A DNA stretch of 64,000 nt from UBA8949 sp942493365 (GTDB lineage: Bacteria; Bacillota; Clostridia; Saccharofermentanales; UBA5734): the NCBI GenBank assembly GCA_942493365.1, contig OW818697.1, forward strand, positions 124,001 to 188,000, written 5' to 3'. Below the pieces are notes generated by a model that was not told the DNA's origin, did not search any database, and worked only from the letters and a program-made list of their open reading frames with translations. Position 1 is the first letter of the stretch, and each line of letters starts with the position of its first letter. Shown here piece by piece: positions 25,324 to 33,229 of the stretch. The position numbers and the translations under genes are program-made.

Positions 25324-26526
25324 TCAGTCAATGAAGTCGGCCGTGGGTGGCAACTCACTGTTGTAGATGACCTCGATGGGCTGACCATCGGCGTCGAAGG
25401 TAAGGTAACCGGGCTGCTCGGTAAACTGCGCCGGAACCCCTTCACCCCTGATGATTTTGATGGCTGTCTCCACAATTGTACTGGTTATACCGCCATGCGT
25501 GACAACCCCTCTGAGCAGCGAGGCTTGGGTCGCACTTCTGATCATGCTCTCGATATTTGAAGCTGTTTTATCCGCGCCAAAGACAGCGAGGTTGCTCAGG
25601 GATTCAGTCAAGCTGCCGGATTCGACCCTGGCGATCATTTCGTCGTTAGCGCCTCGAGCTGTGTCGCTGTCGAAACACATCACCGCCTTGATGTCCGGGT
25701 ATGCCATGAAGGCATCATCAATCGCAGTTTTAGCATCTTCGCTGCTGGTAATCGATTGGTTGTCAAATTCGATCAGGGAGATTCGGGCATCATAAAACGG
25801 ATTGAGCTGCGCCCGACCGTCAGCGTTCAGGATCAGACCGCCAGTCGGTTCAGTTACGGCTTTCTCTGTTCCGTCGACATCGGTAAAGATTGCCGCCGCG
25901 CCCTTGGTCTTGATAAATTGTCCATTCGAAAGGTCAATTTTTCGCAGGAATTTTTCGGCGATGATCTTCATGCCGACGGATCGCTTGATCATGTCTTGCG
26001 TCATGCTCTGCTCAAAAACAGCCACCTTGATGCTCCCCGGCCCGGCGGTTGGAAAGGTCCTGCTGATCCACTGCGTCACCATGGGGGCCATCATGACGCC
26101 AATCGTGAATTCGTCACTCAGCACGAAGGCTGTTGCCGTACCCTTCCCGGTGTAGCTGTGGCTGACCAGGGTTTTGATGCCCGCATCGGCAGCCGTGTTC
26201 AGCACATCTTTCAGCGCTGCGGGGTCACCCACCGGTATGACATAGAGAAAGCCAACGTTGCTGACCTTGAAATTTTGAATCTGATTGATCATATTCTGCG
26301 AATCCATCCCGGCGTCGATGGCCTGGATGGTGTAGCCTTCCGCGGCAAGAGCTTGCGTCAGCTGGTCGCGGATATCCGTAAAATCGGCGTTGGTGCTGGA
26401 AGGAATGCAGATCGCCGCGGTTTTATTGATTGCTTCAATTCGTGTTTCTTCGCCGTATAAACCACAACCGGTCATTGCCCAGGCTGCCATAGCCACCACG
26501 AGAAAAACCGTCAAAAATCTTCTCAT
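25324..26526 (-). CDS. Sugar-binding lipoprotein of the periplasmic-binding-protein (PBP1-like) family
   Basis: The 400-residue protein starts with a lipoprotein signal (hydrophobic residues 5-18, lipobox MTGC with Cys21), so it is anchored outside the membrane. The rest is a two-lobed Peripla_BP_4 fold like ribose or galactose binding proteins: AAICIPSSTNADFTDIRD near residue 37, VMCFDSDTARGAND near 285, NLAVFGADKTASNIE and LLRGVVTHGG. No ABC permease or ATPase gene lies nearby, so it may serve a distant transporter or a sensor. Confidence 0.88.
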   Translation of the reverse strand: MRRFLTVFLVVAMAAWAMTGCGLYGEETRIEAINKTAAICIPSSTNADFTDIRDQLTQALAAEGYTIQAIDAGMDSQNMINQIQNFKVSNVGFLYVIPVGDPAALKDVLNTAADAGIKTLVSHSYTGKGTATAFVLSDEFTIGVMMAPMVTQWISRTFPTAGPGSIKVAVFEQSMTQDMIKRSVGMKIIAEKFLRKIDLSNGQFIKTKGAAAIFTDVDGTEKAVTEPTGGLILNADGRAQLNPFYDARISLIEFDNQSITSSEDAKTAIDDAFMAYPDIKAVMCFDSDTARGANDEMIARVESGSLTESLSNLAVFGADKTASNIESMIRSATQASLLRGVVTHGGITSTIVETAIKIIRGEGVPAQFTEQPGYLTFDADGQPIEVIYNSELPPTADFID

Positions 26527-26606
26527 TTTATCGCTCCCATTTTTAAATTGCTTCTGTTCATCTTAAAACATTCTTTTCGTATCTGTCAATAAAGCGTATT
26601 TACATT

Positions 26607-26612
26607 TATAAT
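26607..26612 (+). promoter_or_regulatory. Candidate -10 of the Fe-S protein gene
   Basis: A perfect TATAAT lies 28 bases before the ATG. No good -35 is seen at the right spacing. Confidence 0.35.
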
Positions 26613-26639
26613 AAACGCAAATACATCGCGGGAGGGCTT

Positions 26640-27929
26640 ATGGCACATCATACCGCTAAAGATGGCTATCACCAGTTTGCCGATCGATTGAATCTGTTCC
26701 CGCAGGGCGCTCCGCCGACCGATTTGCTTTTTCAGACCCTCAAGGTCTTTGTCCGTGAGGATGAGGCAACCTGGCTTGCGAAAGTCCCCCTTCGCCCCTT
26801 TAAGGTTGATCGTGTTGCCTCAGCGTGGAAGGTTTCTGTGCCAGAAGCGCAGAAGCGTTTGGACGAACTGTCGTCCAAATGTCTGCTCTTGGACATGCCC
26901 GATGCCACGGGCGATGTCGTCTATGTTTTGCCGCCGCCCATGGCCGGTTTCATCGAGTTTTCGCTGATGCGGCTGCGCGGAGACGTCGATCAGAAACTGC
27001 TGAGCGAAATGTTTTACCAATATGTAACCGTCGAAGAAGATTTTATCCGCGATCTCATGCTCCGCGACGGCACGCCCATGGGTCGGGTGTATGTCAATGA
27101 ACCTGCTCTGCCGCAGGATAACACGTTGCATGTTCTGGATTATGAGCGAGCCAGCGAGATTATCAAATCATCGAAGCACATCGGTGTTGGCATGTGTTAT
27201 TGCCGGCATAAAGCTTCTCATAATGTCGGTGCCTGCGACGCGCCGATGGACATCTGTATGACCTTCGGTGAAACGGCTGATTCGCTGATTCGCCACGAGT
27301 ATGCCCGCCGCGTTGATGCTGCCGAATGTCTGGACCTGCTCGACGTTGCTTACGCCAGCAATCTCGTTCAGTTCGGCGAAAACGTTCAACGCCAGCCGGC
27401 CTTCATCTGCAACTGTTGCGGCTGCTGCTGCGAAGCGCTGATGGCGGCGCGAAAATTCGGCTTGATGAGCCCGGTCGAAACGACCAATTACCTGCCCTCG
27501 GTGATCAATGAAACCTGCACCGGCTGCGGCAAATGTGTCAACGTTTGCCCGGTCGAGGCCATGGGGCTGGTCTCGGCCAACGACCCGGCTCACCCCAGCC
27601 GCAGAATTGCCCGCCTCGATGAGCGGATCTGTCTGGGCTGCGGTCTGTGTGTGCGGGTTTGCCAAAAGGATCACGCCATCGTTCTCAAGCCGCGGGCAAA
27701 CCGGGTGGTGACGCCGGTCAACAGCGTTCATCGGATCGTCATGATGGCCATTGAGCGTGGCAAGCTGCAAAATCTCATTTTCGACAATCAGGCCCACCTC
27801 AGTCATCGCGTCATGGCCGCCATCCTCGGCGTCATCCTGCGGTTGCCGCCGACCAAGCAGATATTGGCCAGCAACCAGATGCGGTCCAAGTACCTGGTTT
27901 CACTGATTAAAGCCTTCAAGTTAAATTGA
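26640..27929 (+). CDS. 4Fe-4S cluster protein with N-terminal winged-helix-like region
   Basis: The 429-residue protein begins with a region (about 35-110) resembling a winged helix: FKVDRVASAWKVSVPEAQKR, then a YVLPPPMAGFIEFSLMR segment. Two cysteine clusters follow: MCYCRHKASHNVGACD near residue 185 and CNCCGCCCEALMA near 257. Two classical ferredoxin motifs come next: CTGCGKCVNVCPVEA near 297 and CLGCGLCVRVCQKDH near 331. It should carry at least two [4Fe-4S] clusters and act in the cytoplasm as an electron carrier or redox sensor. The partner is unknown. GGGAGG precedes the ATG. Confidence 0.85.
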   Translation: MAHHTAKDGYHQFADRLNLFPQGAPPTDLLFQTLKVFVREDEATWLAKVPLRPFKVDRVASAWKVSVPEAQKRLDELSSKCLLLDMPDATGDVVYVLPPPMAGFIEFSLMRLRGDVDQKLLSEMFYQYVTVEEDFIRDLMLRDGTPMGRVYVNEPALPQDNTLHVLDYERASEIIKSSKHIGVGMCYCRHKASHNVGACDAPMDICMTFGETADSLIRHEYARRVDAAECLDLLDVAYASNLVQFGENVQRQPAFICNCCGCCCEALMAARKFGLMSPVETTNYLPSVINETCTGCGKCVNVCPVEAMGLVSANDPAHPSRRIARLDERICLGCGLCVRVCQKDHAIVLKPRANRVVTPVNSVHRIVMMAIERGKLQNLIFDNQAHLSHRVMAAILGVILRLPPTKQILASNQMRSKYLVSLIKAFKLN

Positions 27930-27960
27930 CGGCAAAGCCCCGTCAGCGCATGGTGTTCGG

Positions 27961-28428
27961 TTAATAGCCGGTTGCTTTGATGGCAGCAGTGACTTCATCG
28001 ATAAAACCAAGATCACTTTGCGCCATGATCACTGTTGTGTTGACGCGGCAGAAGAAGTAATAACCTTTGTTGGTCGTAAAGGTTTTTCGGTTAAAGTTAG
28101 ATCCGCTTGTTTCAATGTTTTCGCTGATAATTTCATTTTCATTTAAATACTTTTCCGAATCTGCATACTCGTTGAAAAACTCGACTGCTGAATCTTTGGA
28201 TTCAATTTCACAGTAGATCAGGATGTACGAATAATCGAGCGGCATGGCCAATTTGGCAGCTTTGACAACTTCTTCTCCCAGCATGTCTGTATCATCTTCA
28301 ACGGTGAGCTTCAAAGCTTCCATACTGGTTTTAAATTCCGCTGCAGTTATCGCTTGTTTTGCTCCATCGCATCCCGAGCACGCAATTGACAAAATCAGCA
28401 GACCCATGATCAAAATGTTCTTTTTCAT
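27961..28428 (-). CDS. DUF4358-like lipoprotein
   Basis: The 155-residue protein has a lipoprotein signal sequence (LILSIACSGC, lipid Cys near residue 17 or 20). Its small alpha/beta domain resembles the DUF4358-type proteins common in clostridia, with VNTTVIMAQSDLGFIDEV near the end. It should be tethered to the outer face of the membrane. AAGGGG lies six bases before the ATG. It is the last gene of the operon that starts at 33070, 18 bases after the MFS gene. Confidence 0.7.
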   Translation of the reverse strand: MKKNILIMGLLILSIACSGCDGAKQAITAAEFKTSMEALKLTVEDDTDMLGEEVVKAAKLAMPLDYSYILIYCEIESKDSAVEFFNEYADSEKYLNENEIISENIETSGSNFNRKTFTTNKGYYFFCRVNTTVIMAQSDLGFIDEVTAAIKATGY

Positions 28429-28446
28429 AGAATTCCCCTTCTACTT

Positions 28447-29613
28447 CTAATTTCGTTTGCCAGATGCCCAAAAGATGATGAGTGCAATGGTCAGAATGAT
28501 GGCTGCGCCAAAAAAGACGTCCCCGAAGCCACCGAGCAGTCCAGCCGCAAAGCCGCCCAACACTGTCCCAACCCCTTGACCGACATCCATGCCGATGTAG
28601 TAAGTGCTGGACGCCACGCCAACACGGTCCGGTCCAAGTTTGCGAATGCTGTAAGTCTGAATCGACGGTGATCCGAGTGCCTGCCCCACCGCGTAGAAAA
28701 CTGCTGCGGCAATGATCAGCCAAATCGTATGGGCTGCTCCGAGCAAAACCGCGGCAATAATCGAGGCCGAAAAGGCTGGTATCAGGACAAATCGAATGTT
28801 CTTTCGATCGATGAGTTTGCCCGAGAAGGGACGACTGATCAGCAACACGACCGATGATACGACGAAGAACAAACTGATATCGGCGATATGGCGTTCTTTG
28901 GCCAGCACGACGATGAAATTGCCGACCAGACCTGACAGCAAGGCGAAGCCGCCACCCAAAGCAGATGTCGGCAGCAATTCCGTTGCGATCAGGTCACCCA
29001 GCCGGATACGCGCGCGGCGCGTGGGCTGTATGCGTTCTTGTTTTCCAGGATTTTTGAGCAACAGCATGCCGCCGGCTGCCACGGCCGTCACAAGGCCCGC
29101 CCCCCAAAAAGAGACTCGGTAATCTGGCAGCGCCGTCGCGATCGCCGGACCAATGCCAATCGCCAGAATATAACTGAGGCCGAGATAGCCCATGCCTTCG
29201 CCAAGTCTGTTGACCGGTATGTAGGTTGAACCCAATGACGTGCTGGCGGTCGAGCTGATGCCAAAAAAGAAACCATGAATAATTCTCACGATCAGCAGAA
29301 AAACAAAGTTCGGTGCGACGGCATAGCCGGCGGATGAAATTGCCAGGAGCAACGTCATCACAAGCAGCAGATGTTTTTTGTTCATGCGGTCGACGGCGAT
29401 GCCGGAAATCGGACGGGCGATCAGGGCCGTGATGGCAAACATGCCCGCGATGAAGCCGGCTTGTTCCGGGCTGGCGCCAATGCTGATTGCATAATCGGCC
29501 AAAACCGGATTGACCATGAAGAAGCCAACTGCCATGATGGTGTTTAGAATGAGCATCAGGATGTAGGAGCGATTCCAAAGTCTGGTCACCGGCTCCAGCA
29601 GTAACTCCGTCAT
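28447..29613 (-). CDS. MFS transporter
   Basis: The 388-residue protein is a 12-helix major facilitator. The loop between helices 2 and 3 reads GIAVDRMNKKHLL, near the MFS signature GxxxDRxGRR, and its second copy is GKLIDRKNIRFVL. The substrate is unknown; drug- or sugar-efflux types are the nearest by feel. Its ATG overlaps the slipin stop (ATGA), so the two are translationally coupled. Confidence 0.9.
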   Translation of the reverse strand: MTELLLEPVTRLWNRSYILMLILNTIMAVGFFMVNPVLADYAISIGASPEQAGFIAGMFAITALIARPISGIAVDRMNKKHLLLVMTLLLAISSAGYAVAPNFVFLLIVRIIHGFFFGISSTASTSLGSTYIPVNRLGEGMGYLGLSYILAIGIGPAIATALPDYRVSFWGAGLVTAVAAGGMLLLKNPGKQERIQPTRRARIRLGDLIATELLPTSALGGGFALLSGLVGNFIVVLAKERHIADISLFFVVSSVVLLISRPFSGKLIDRKNIRFVLIPAFSASIIAAVLLGAAHTIWLIIAAAVFYAVGQALGSPSIQTYSIRKLGPDRVGVASSTYYIGMDVGQGVGTVLGGFAAGLLGGFGDVFFGAAIILTIALIIFWASGKRN

Positions 29614-30545
29614 CCTTTAAATTTATCCATAAAGCTTGTGATGAGGTCGATCGGTAACGGGAAAATAATGGTCGAATTTTTCTCGACCGCAATTTCGGTC
29701 AGGGTCTGCATGTAGCGCAGTTGAATAGCGGCCGGCTGCGTCGCCAGCACCGCGGCGGCCTGTGACAGCCGCTCGGAGGCCTGATATTCGCCATCGGCCG
29801 AGATGATTTTGGCCCGGCGCTCGCGATCGGCCTCGGCCTGTTTGGCCATAGCGCGTTTCATGGAATCGGGGATTTCGATGCTTTTAATCTCGACCGCTGT
29901 GACCTTGATGCCCCACGGGTCGGTGTCATCGTCCAATTGAGCGCGCAACAGTTCGTTCAGCTCGGAACGTTTGGACAGAATCTCGTCCAGTTCGTGCTGG
30001 CCGAGTATCGAACGCAGGATGGTCTGACCGAGCAGCGTCGTGCTTTGCGTGTAGTTGGCGACCTTGATCACGCTCAGAATCGGATCAAAGACATTGAAAT
30101 AGACCACCGCGTCGACCATGGCCGGGATGTTGTCTTTGGTGATGACTTCCTGTTTGGAGACATCGATCGTAAAGGTACGCAGGTCAATTTTAACCACCTT
30201 GTCGATGCTGAAGGGGAAGATGATATTGATGCCGGGGTTGAGCAGCCCGGCCAGCTTGCCAAAACGGAACAGGACACCGCGCTGGAATTCGGTGATGATG
30301 CGGACCATGCCAGGCAAAACCATGAAGGGCGCAATCAGCAAGAGAACCAGCAGAACGATACCGCCGGGATCCTGGTTGATCATGACGCCGGTTATAGCCA
30401 GGCCAACCCAAATGACCGCGATAACACCCATGAAAATGGCGTTGGCGAAAATTTTTCGTGAAATGGCCAGACCGATCCAGACAATCCACCAGAGTGCTTC
30501 GAGGGCGAGAGCAACAATAATCAACATCAGAATTGCAGGTTCCAT
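29610..30545 (-). CDS. Slipin/stomatin-like SPFH membrane protein
   Basis: The 311-residue protein has hydrophobic segments in residues 5-80. An SPFH/band 7 domain follows with ITEFQRGVLFRFGKLAGLLN near residue 90, VDAVVYFNVFDPILSVIKV near 145 and WGIKVTAVEIKSIEIPDSMK near 220, then a coiled-coil tail rich in Ala and Glu. I chose the ATG at 30545, eight bases after AGGAGG; the ATG at 30551 is too close to that site. Slipins scaffold membrane microdomains. The small membrane protein gene just upstream may be a partner. Confidence 0.9.
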   Translation of the reverse strand: MEPAILMLIIVALALEALWWIVWIGLAISRKIFANAIFMGVIAVIWVGLAITGVMINQDPGGIVLLVLLLIAPFMVLPGMVRIITEFQRGVLFRFGKLAGLLNPGINIIFPFSIDKVVKIDLRTFTIDVSKQEVITKDNIPAMVDAVVYFNVFDPILSVIKVANYTQSTTLLGQTILRSILGQHELDEILSKRSELNELLRAQLDDDTDPWGIKVTAVEIKSIEIPDSMKRAMAKQAEADRERRAKIISADGEYQASERLSQAAAVLATQPAAIQLRYMQTLTEIAVEKNSTIIFPLPIDLITSFMDKFKG

Positions 30546-30557
30546 TTTCATTTCCTC

Positions 30558-30932
30558 CTATTTTGGGGATGACATTTTTTCTCGGATATTGTCAGCCAGC
30601 AGATACCAGCGCTGAACACTGTTTTCGAGGCGAAAGTAGTGGATAACATAGGCTGCCAGAATGATGACGACCATGACCAGCAGGGCAACAGTCATGACAG
30701 AAACGGCCGTTGCCAGCATAATCGCATAAATAAACATCAGCAGCAAGGCAAAAAGAATGGTGACCAGCAAATGAATCAGTCGCTCATGCTGGAGCCAGGC
30801 GAGTTTGCGCAGATGGTCTTCGAGCACCATCTGCCATTCACAATCGGGCAACTCAAGCAGTTTTTTCACATGATCTTCATGCGACCTGATATAACGACTC
30901 ATATTGATGCCGAAGGCTGATGACTTTTTCAT
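30558..30932 (-). CDS. Small two-helix membrane protein, function unknown
   Basis: The 124-residue protein has a soluble N-terminal 50 residues (helical, charged), two adjacent transmembrane helices (about 54-98) and a short amphipathic tail. No family is recognised. GGAG lies seven bases before the ATG and overlaps the hexokinase stop, and the slipin gene starts 12 bases after its own stop. Joint expression with slipin suggests a shared membrane role. Confidence 0.75.
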   Translation of the reverse strand: MKKSSAFGINMSRYIRSHEDHVKKLLELPDCEWQMVLEDHLRKLAWLQHERLIHLLVTILFALLLMFIYAIMLATAVSVMTVALLVMVVIILAAYVIHYFRLENSVQRWYLLADNIREKMSSPK

Positions 30933-30935
30933 CGA

Positions 30936-32264
30936 CTATCTCCAGTTCTGCAGACCGGCTGCAGCCGTTCCAATCAAATTACCGTTTTCAACTTTGATGA
31001 ATTCGCAATATTGCCCCTTCTGTTCATTCATATAAATTCTAACATAATGGCTGAGTTTGTCCCTAAATAATTTTGATTTGTAAAAGGTCGAACCATCAGC
31101 GGTCACGCAAACCGGCCGGCAAGGGTTTTGCCCGTGACCGGTCTTGTCAAGGATGGCTGAAAGGTTGGCGGTGATCATCAAGGCGGTGCGTTCGATCATC
31201 GCATCGATCATGAAATAAAGCACAGCCCGATCATTGTCATCGGCATTGATGCCATTGGCTGTCAAAAATCTAAAAAGATTGATGTTGTTGTCATAGGGGT
31301 AATTGAGAAAATTATCGATGTCTCTGGCACCAATGCGCAGGGCATTGATCTCGCTGGCTGGCCGCTTGCGGCTAAACAGGCCATCTTCGATGGCGTGAAT
31401 CAGCAGCCGTTGGAAGACATAGCCCTGATAATGTCCGGCCACCATTTTTTCAAAGACATGATCGCCCGGGTTAGATGACGCCTGATCAACTTCTTCGTCA
31501 ATCACGCCGCGCGGAAATTTATCGAAGCAACCGGATTCGAGGTTGACGACCATGCTTTTGCCGCAAAAGCCGGCTTTGATCTTGCCAATGGCGCTGGTGT
31601 TTTCAACATAGCAAGTGTTGTTACCTGTTCCCATAATCAAGCCGATATAACCCTCGAAAACGCGGTCCGCGTTGCTGAACGCACCGCCCAGCAAACAAGC
31701 TGCGGTGTCGTTGAGGATAACAATCGAGCGCTCCGATTGATCGCCGTGGGCAGCGATCGTTTGCAACAGATTCTCCCCGATCAGATCACCTTCCAGGCCG
31801 TTGACCGTGACTTCCTTGCTGAGTCTGAGCAGTCGTCCGTCATGATTGGGCTGAATCTCGGTGGCATAGGAAAAGCAGAAACCAATTTTGCTGCTGTGCC
31901 GCAAGTAAGGTTTTAGATGACCCGCCACGGTCTGATAGAAGGTCTTGCGATCGGTGGGGGTTACCGAACCCGGCATTTTGTAGAGCGAAATGTTATCAAA
32001 AACCGGTTTGCTATTCTGGTCAAACCAGGCCAAGGCCACCCGCAGGTTGCTGCCGCCCGCGTCAATGACAATAACTTTTTCCTTGATTGGCAATTTGTTG
32101 TCTGTGCGCAGATAGGTCGGCAACATCGGCAACGAGCTTTCGCGGCCGGCCAATCCCGCAGACATCTGGTCAACAAATGACGCGCAAAAGGCGTCCATAT
32201 CAATATGATCAGCATCCATTCGATAAGCAGCCATAAATGATCTGGTTCTTTCTTTTATTGTCAT
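30936..32264 (-). CDS. Eukaryote-type hexokinase
   Basis: The 442-residue protein matches the two-domain hexokinase family of eukaryotes rather than bacterial glucokinase or ROK kinases. LPMLPTYLRT is near residue 45, the phosphate-1 loop VIDAGGSNLRVAL near 68, IGFCFSYATEIQ near 130, catalytic Asp in ILNDTAACLLGGA near 183, GLIMGTGNNTCYVE near 208, and NPGDHVFEKMVAGHYQGYVF near 262. It phosphorylates hexoses with ATP. Such genes are uncommon in bacteria. Its ATG overlaps the amidohydrolase stop. Confidence 0.88.
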   Translation of the reverse strand: MTIKERTRSFMAAYRMDADHIDMDAFCASFVDQMSAGLAGRESSLPMLPTYLRTDNKLPIKEKVIVIDAGGSNLRVALAWFDQNSKPVFDNISLYKMPGSVTPTDRKTFYQTVAGHLKPYLRHSSKIGFCFSYATEIQPNHDGRLLRLSKEVTVNGLEGDLIGENLLQTIAAHGDQSERSIVILNDTAACLLGGAFSNADRVFEGYIGLIMGTGNNTCYVENTSAIGKIKAGFCGKSMVVNLESGCFDKFPRGVIDEEVDQASSNPGDHVFEKMVAGHYQGYVFQRLLIHAIEDGLFSRKRPASEINALRIGARDIDNFLNYPYDNNINLFRFLTANGINADDNDRAVLYFMIDAMIERTALMITANLSAILDKTGHGQNPCRPVCVTADGSTFYKSKLFRDKLSHYVRIYMNEQKGQYCEFIKVENGNLIGTAAAGLQNWR

Positions 32265-33070
32265 GTTTCACCTCTGTTGTTGCTCAGGCCGAGCAGTTTT
32301 GCGGCATTGTCGCCTGTTACCTGTTCCATTTCCTGCTGGTTGAGATCCAGTGACAGGATGCCTTCGAGCTCTCGCTTTTGATCTGTCCAGGGGGCGTCAG
32401 AACCAAAAACGATTTTGTCCATGCCGTGACGGCGCATCATGTCTGTCAGACGTTCGCGGCCAAGACGCCGCAAGCTGAAGGAGGTGTCCAAAACGAGGCT
32501 GCGGCCCAGCAGATGGTTTTCAACGTCGTCCCAAAAACGGTATCCGCCCATGTGGGCGGCGATGATGGTGCCGCCCGGAAAAGCATCCAGCACTCGCGCC
32601 AATCGCTCTGGCGTGCAATGCCACGGCCCTCGATAAGCGGCATCTTCGCCAGCGTGAAACAGAATGGCCAGGTTGGCGGCAAAGACCGCTTCATAAAGCG
32701 GAAACAGCTTGGGGTCATCAACATAAAACGATTGGTATTCCGGGTGCATTTTGATGCCGCGAAAGCCGTTTGTTTGCAGCCAGCGGATTTCCTGACGCCA
32801 GCCCGCATAGTGCGGGTGCAGGGTGCCAAAACATATCAATGTATCACTTTGAATTGCCAGAGCCCACCGATTGATTTTTTCGGTTTGTCCGGGTTTGGTG
32901 GCGATGGGCTGAACGACAGATCGATCAATGCCGGCTACGCGCGCGGCCTGGGTCAAACCTGAACTCGTGCCGTCACTGTACATTTTCAGACCGGTGTTTG
33001 CACGAAAACTGGTGACCGCCTTTGGGGCCAGATCGTCTGGAAAGCAATGGGTGTGAAAATCGATAATCAT
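32261..33070 (-). CDS. Amidohydrolase family protein
   Basis: The 269-residue metal-dependent hydrolase has the full set of amidohydrolase_2 ligands: FHTHCF at residue 5, His in AILFHAGED near 140, His in IIAAHMGGYRFWDD near 172, and Asp in IVFGSDAPW near 223. FRGIKMHPEYQSFYVDD resembles TatD-related proteins. It heads an operon with hexokinase, slipin and an MFS transporter. The substrate is unknown. Confidence 0.82.
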   Translation of the reverse strand: MIIDFHTHCFPDDLAPKAVTSFRANTGLKMYSDGTSSGLTQAARVAGIDRSVVQPIATKPGQTEKINRWALAIQSDTLICFGTLHPHYAGWRQEIRWLQTNGFRGIKMHPEYQSFYVDDPKLFPLYEAVFAANLAILFHAGEDAAYRGPWHCTPERLARVLDAFPGGTIIAAHMGGYRFWDDVENHLLGRSLVLDTSFSLRRLGRERLTDMMRRHGMDKIVFGSDAPWTDQKRELEGILSLDLNQQEMEQVTGDNAAKLLGLSNNRGET

Positions 33071-33229
33071 GTACGAACCTCAAATGATTGGTTTGGCTTC
33101 TATTGTAACGCAATCCTCGACTAAAGATAATCATTTTGTCATAATTACCCCTCATCATTTGCTTGTCAAGAATGATAGAATGTATAGACGATGACATGAA
33201 ATCTAAGATAAAGGCTGGTCTCTTGCGTG

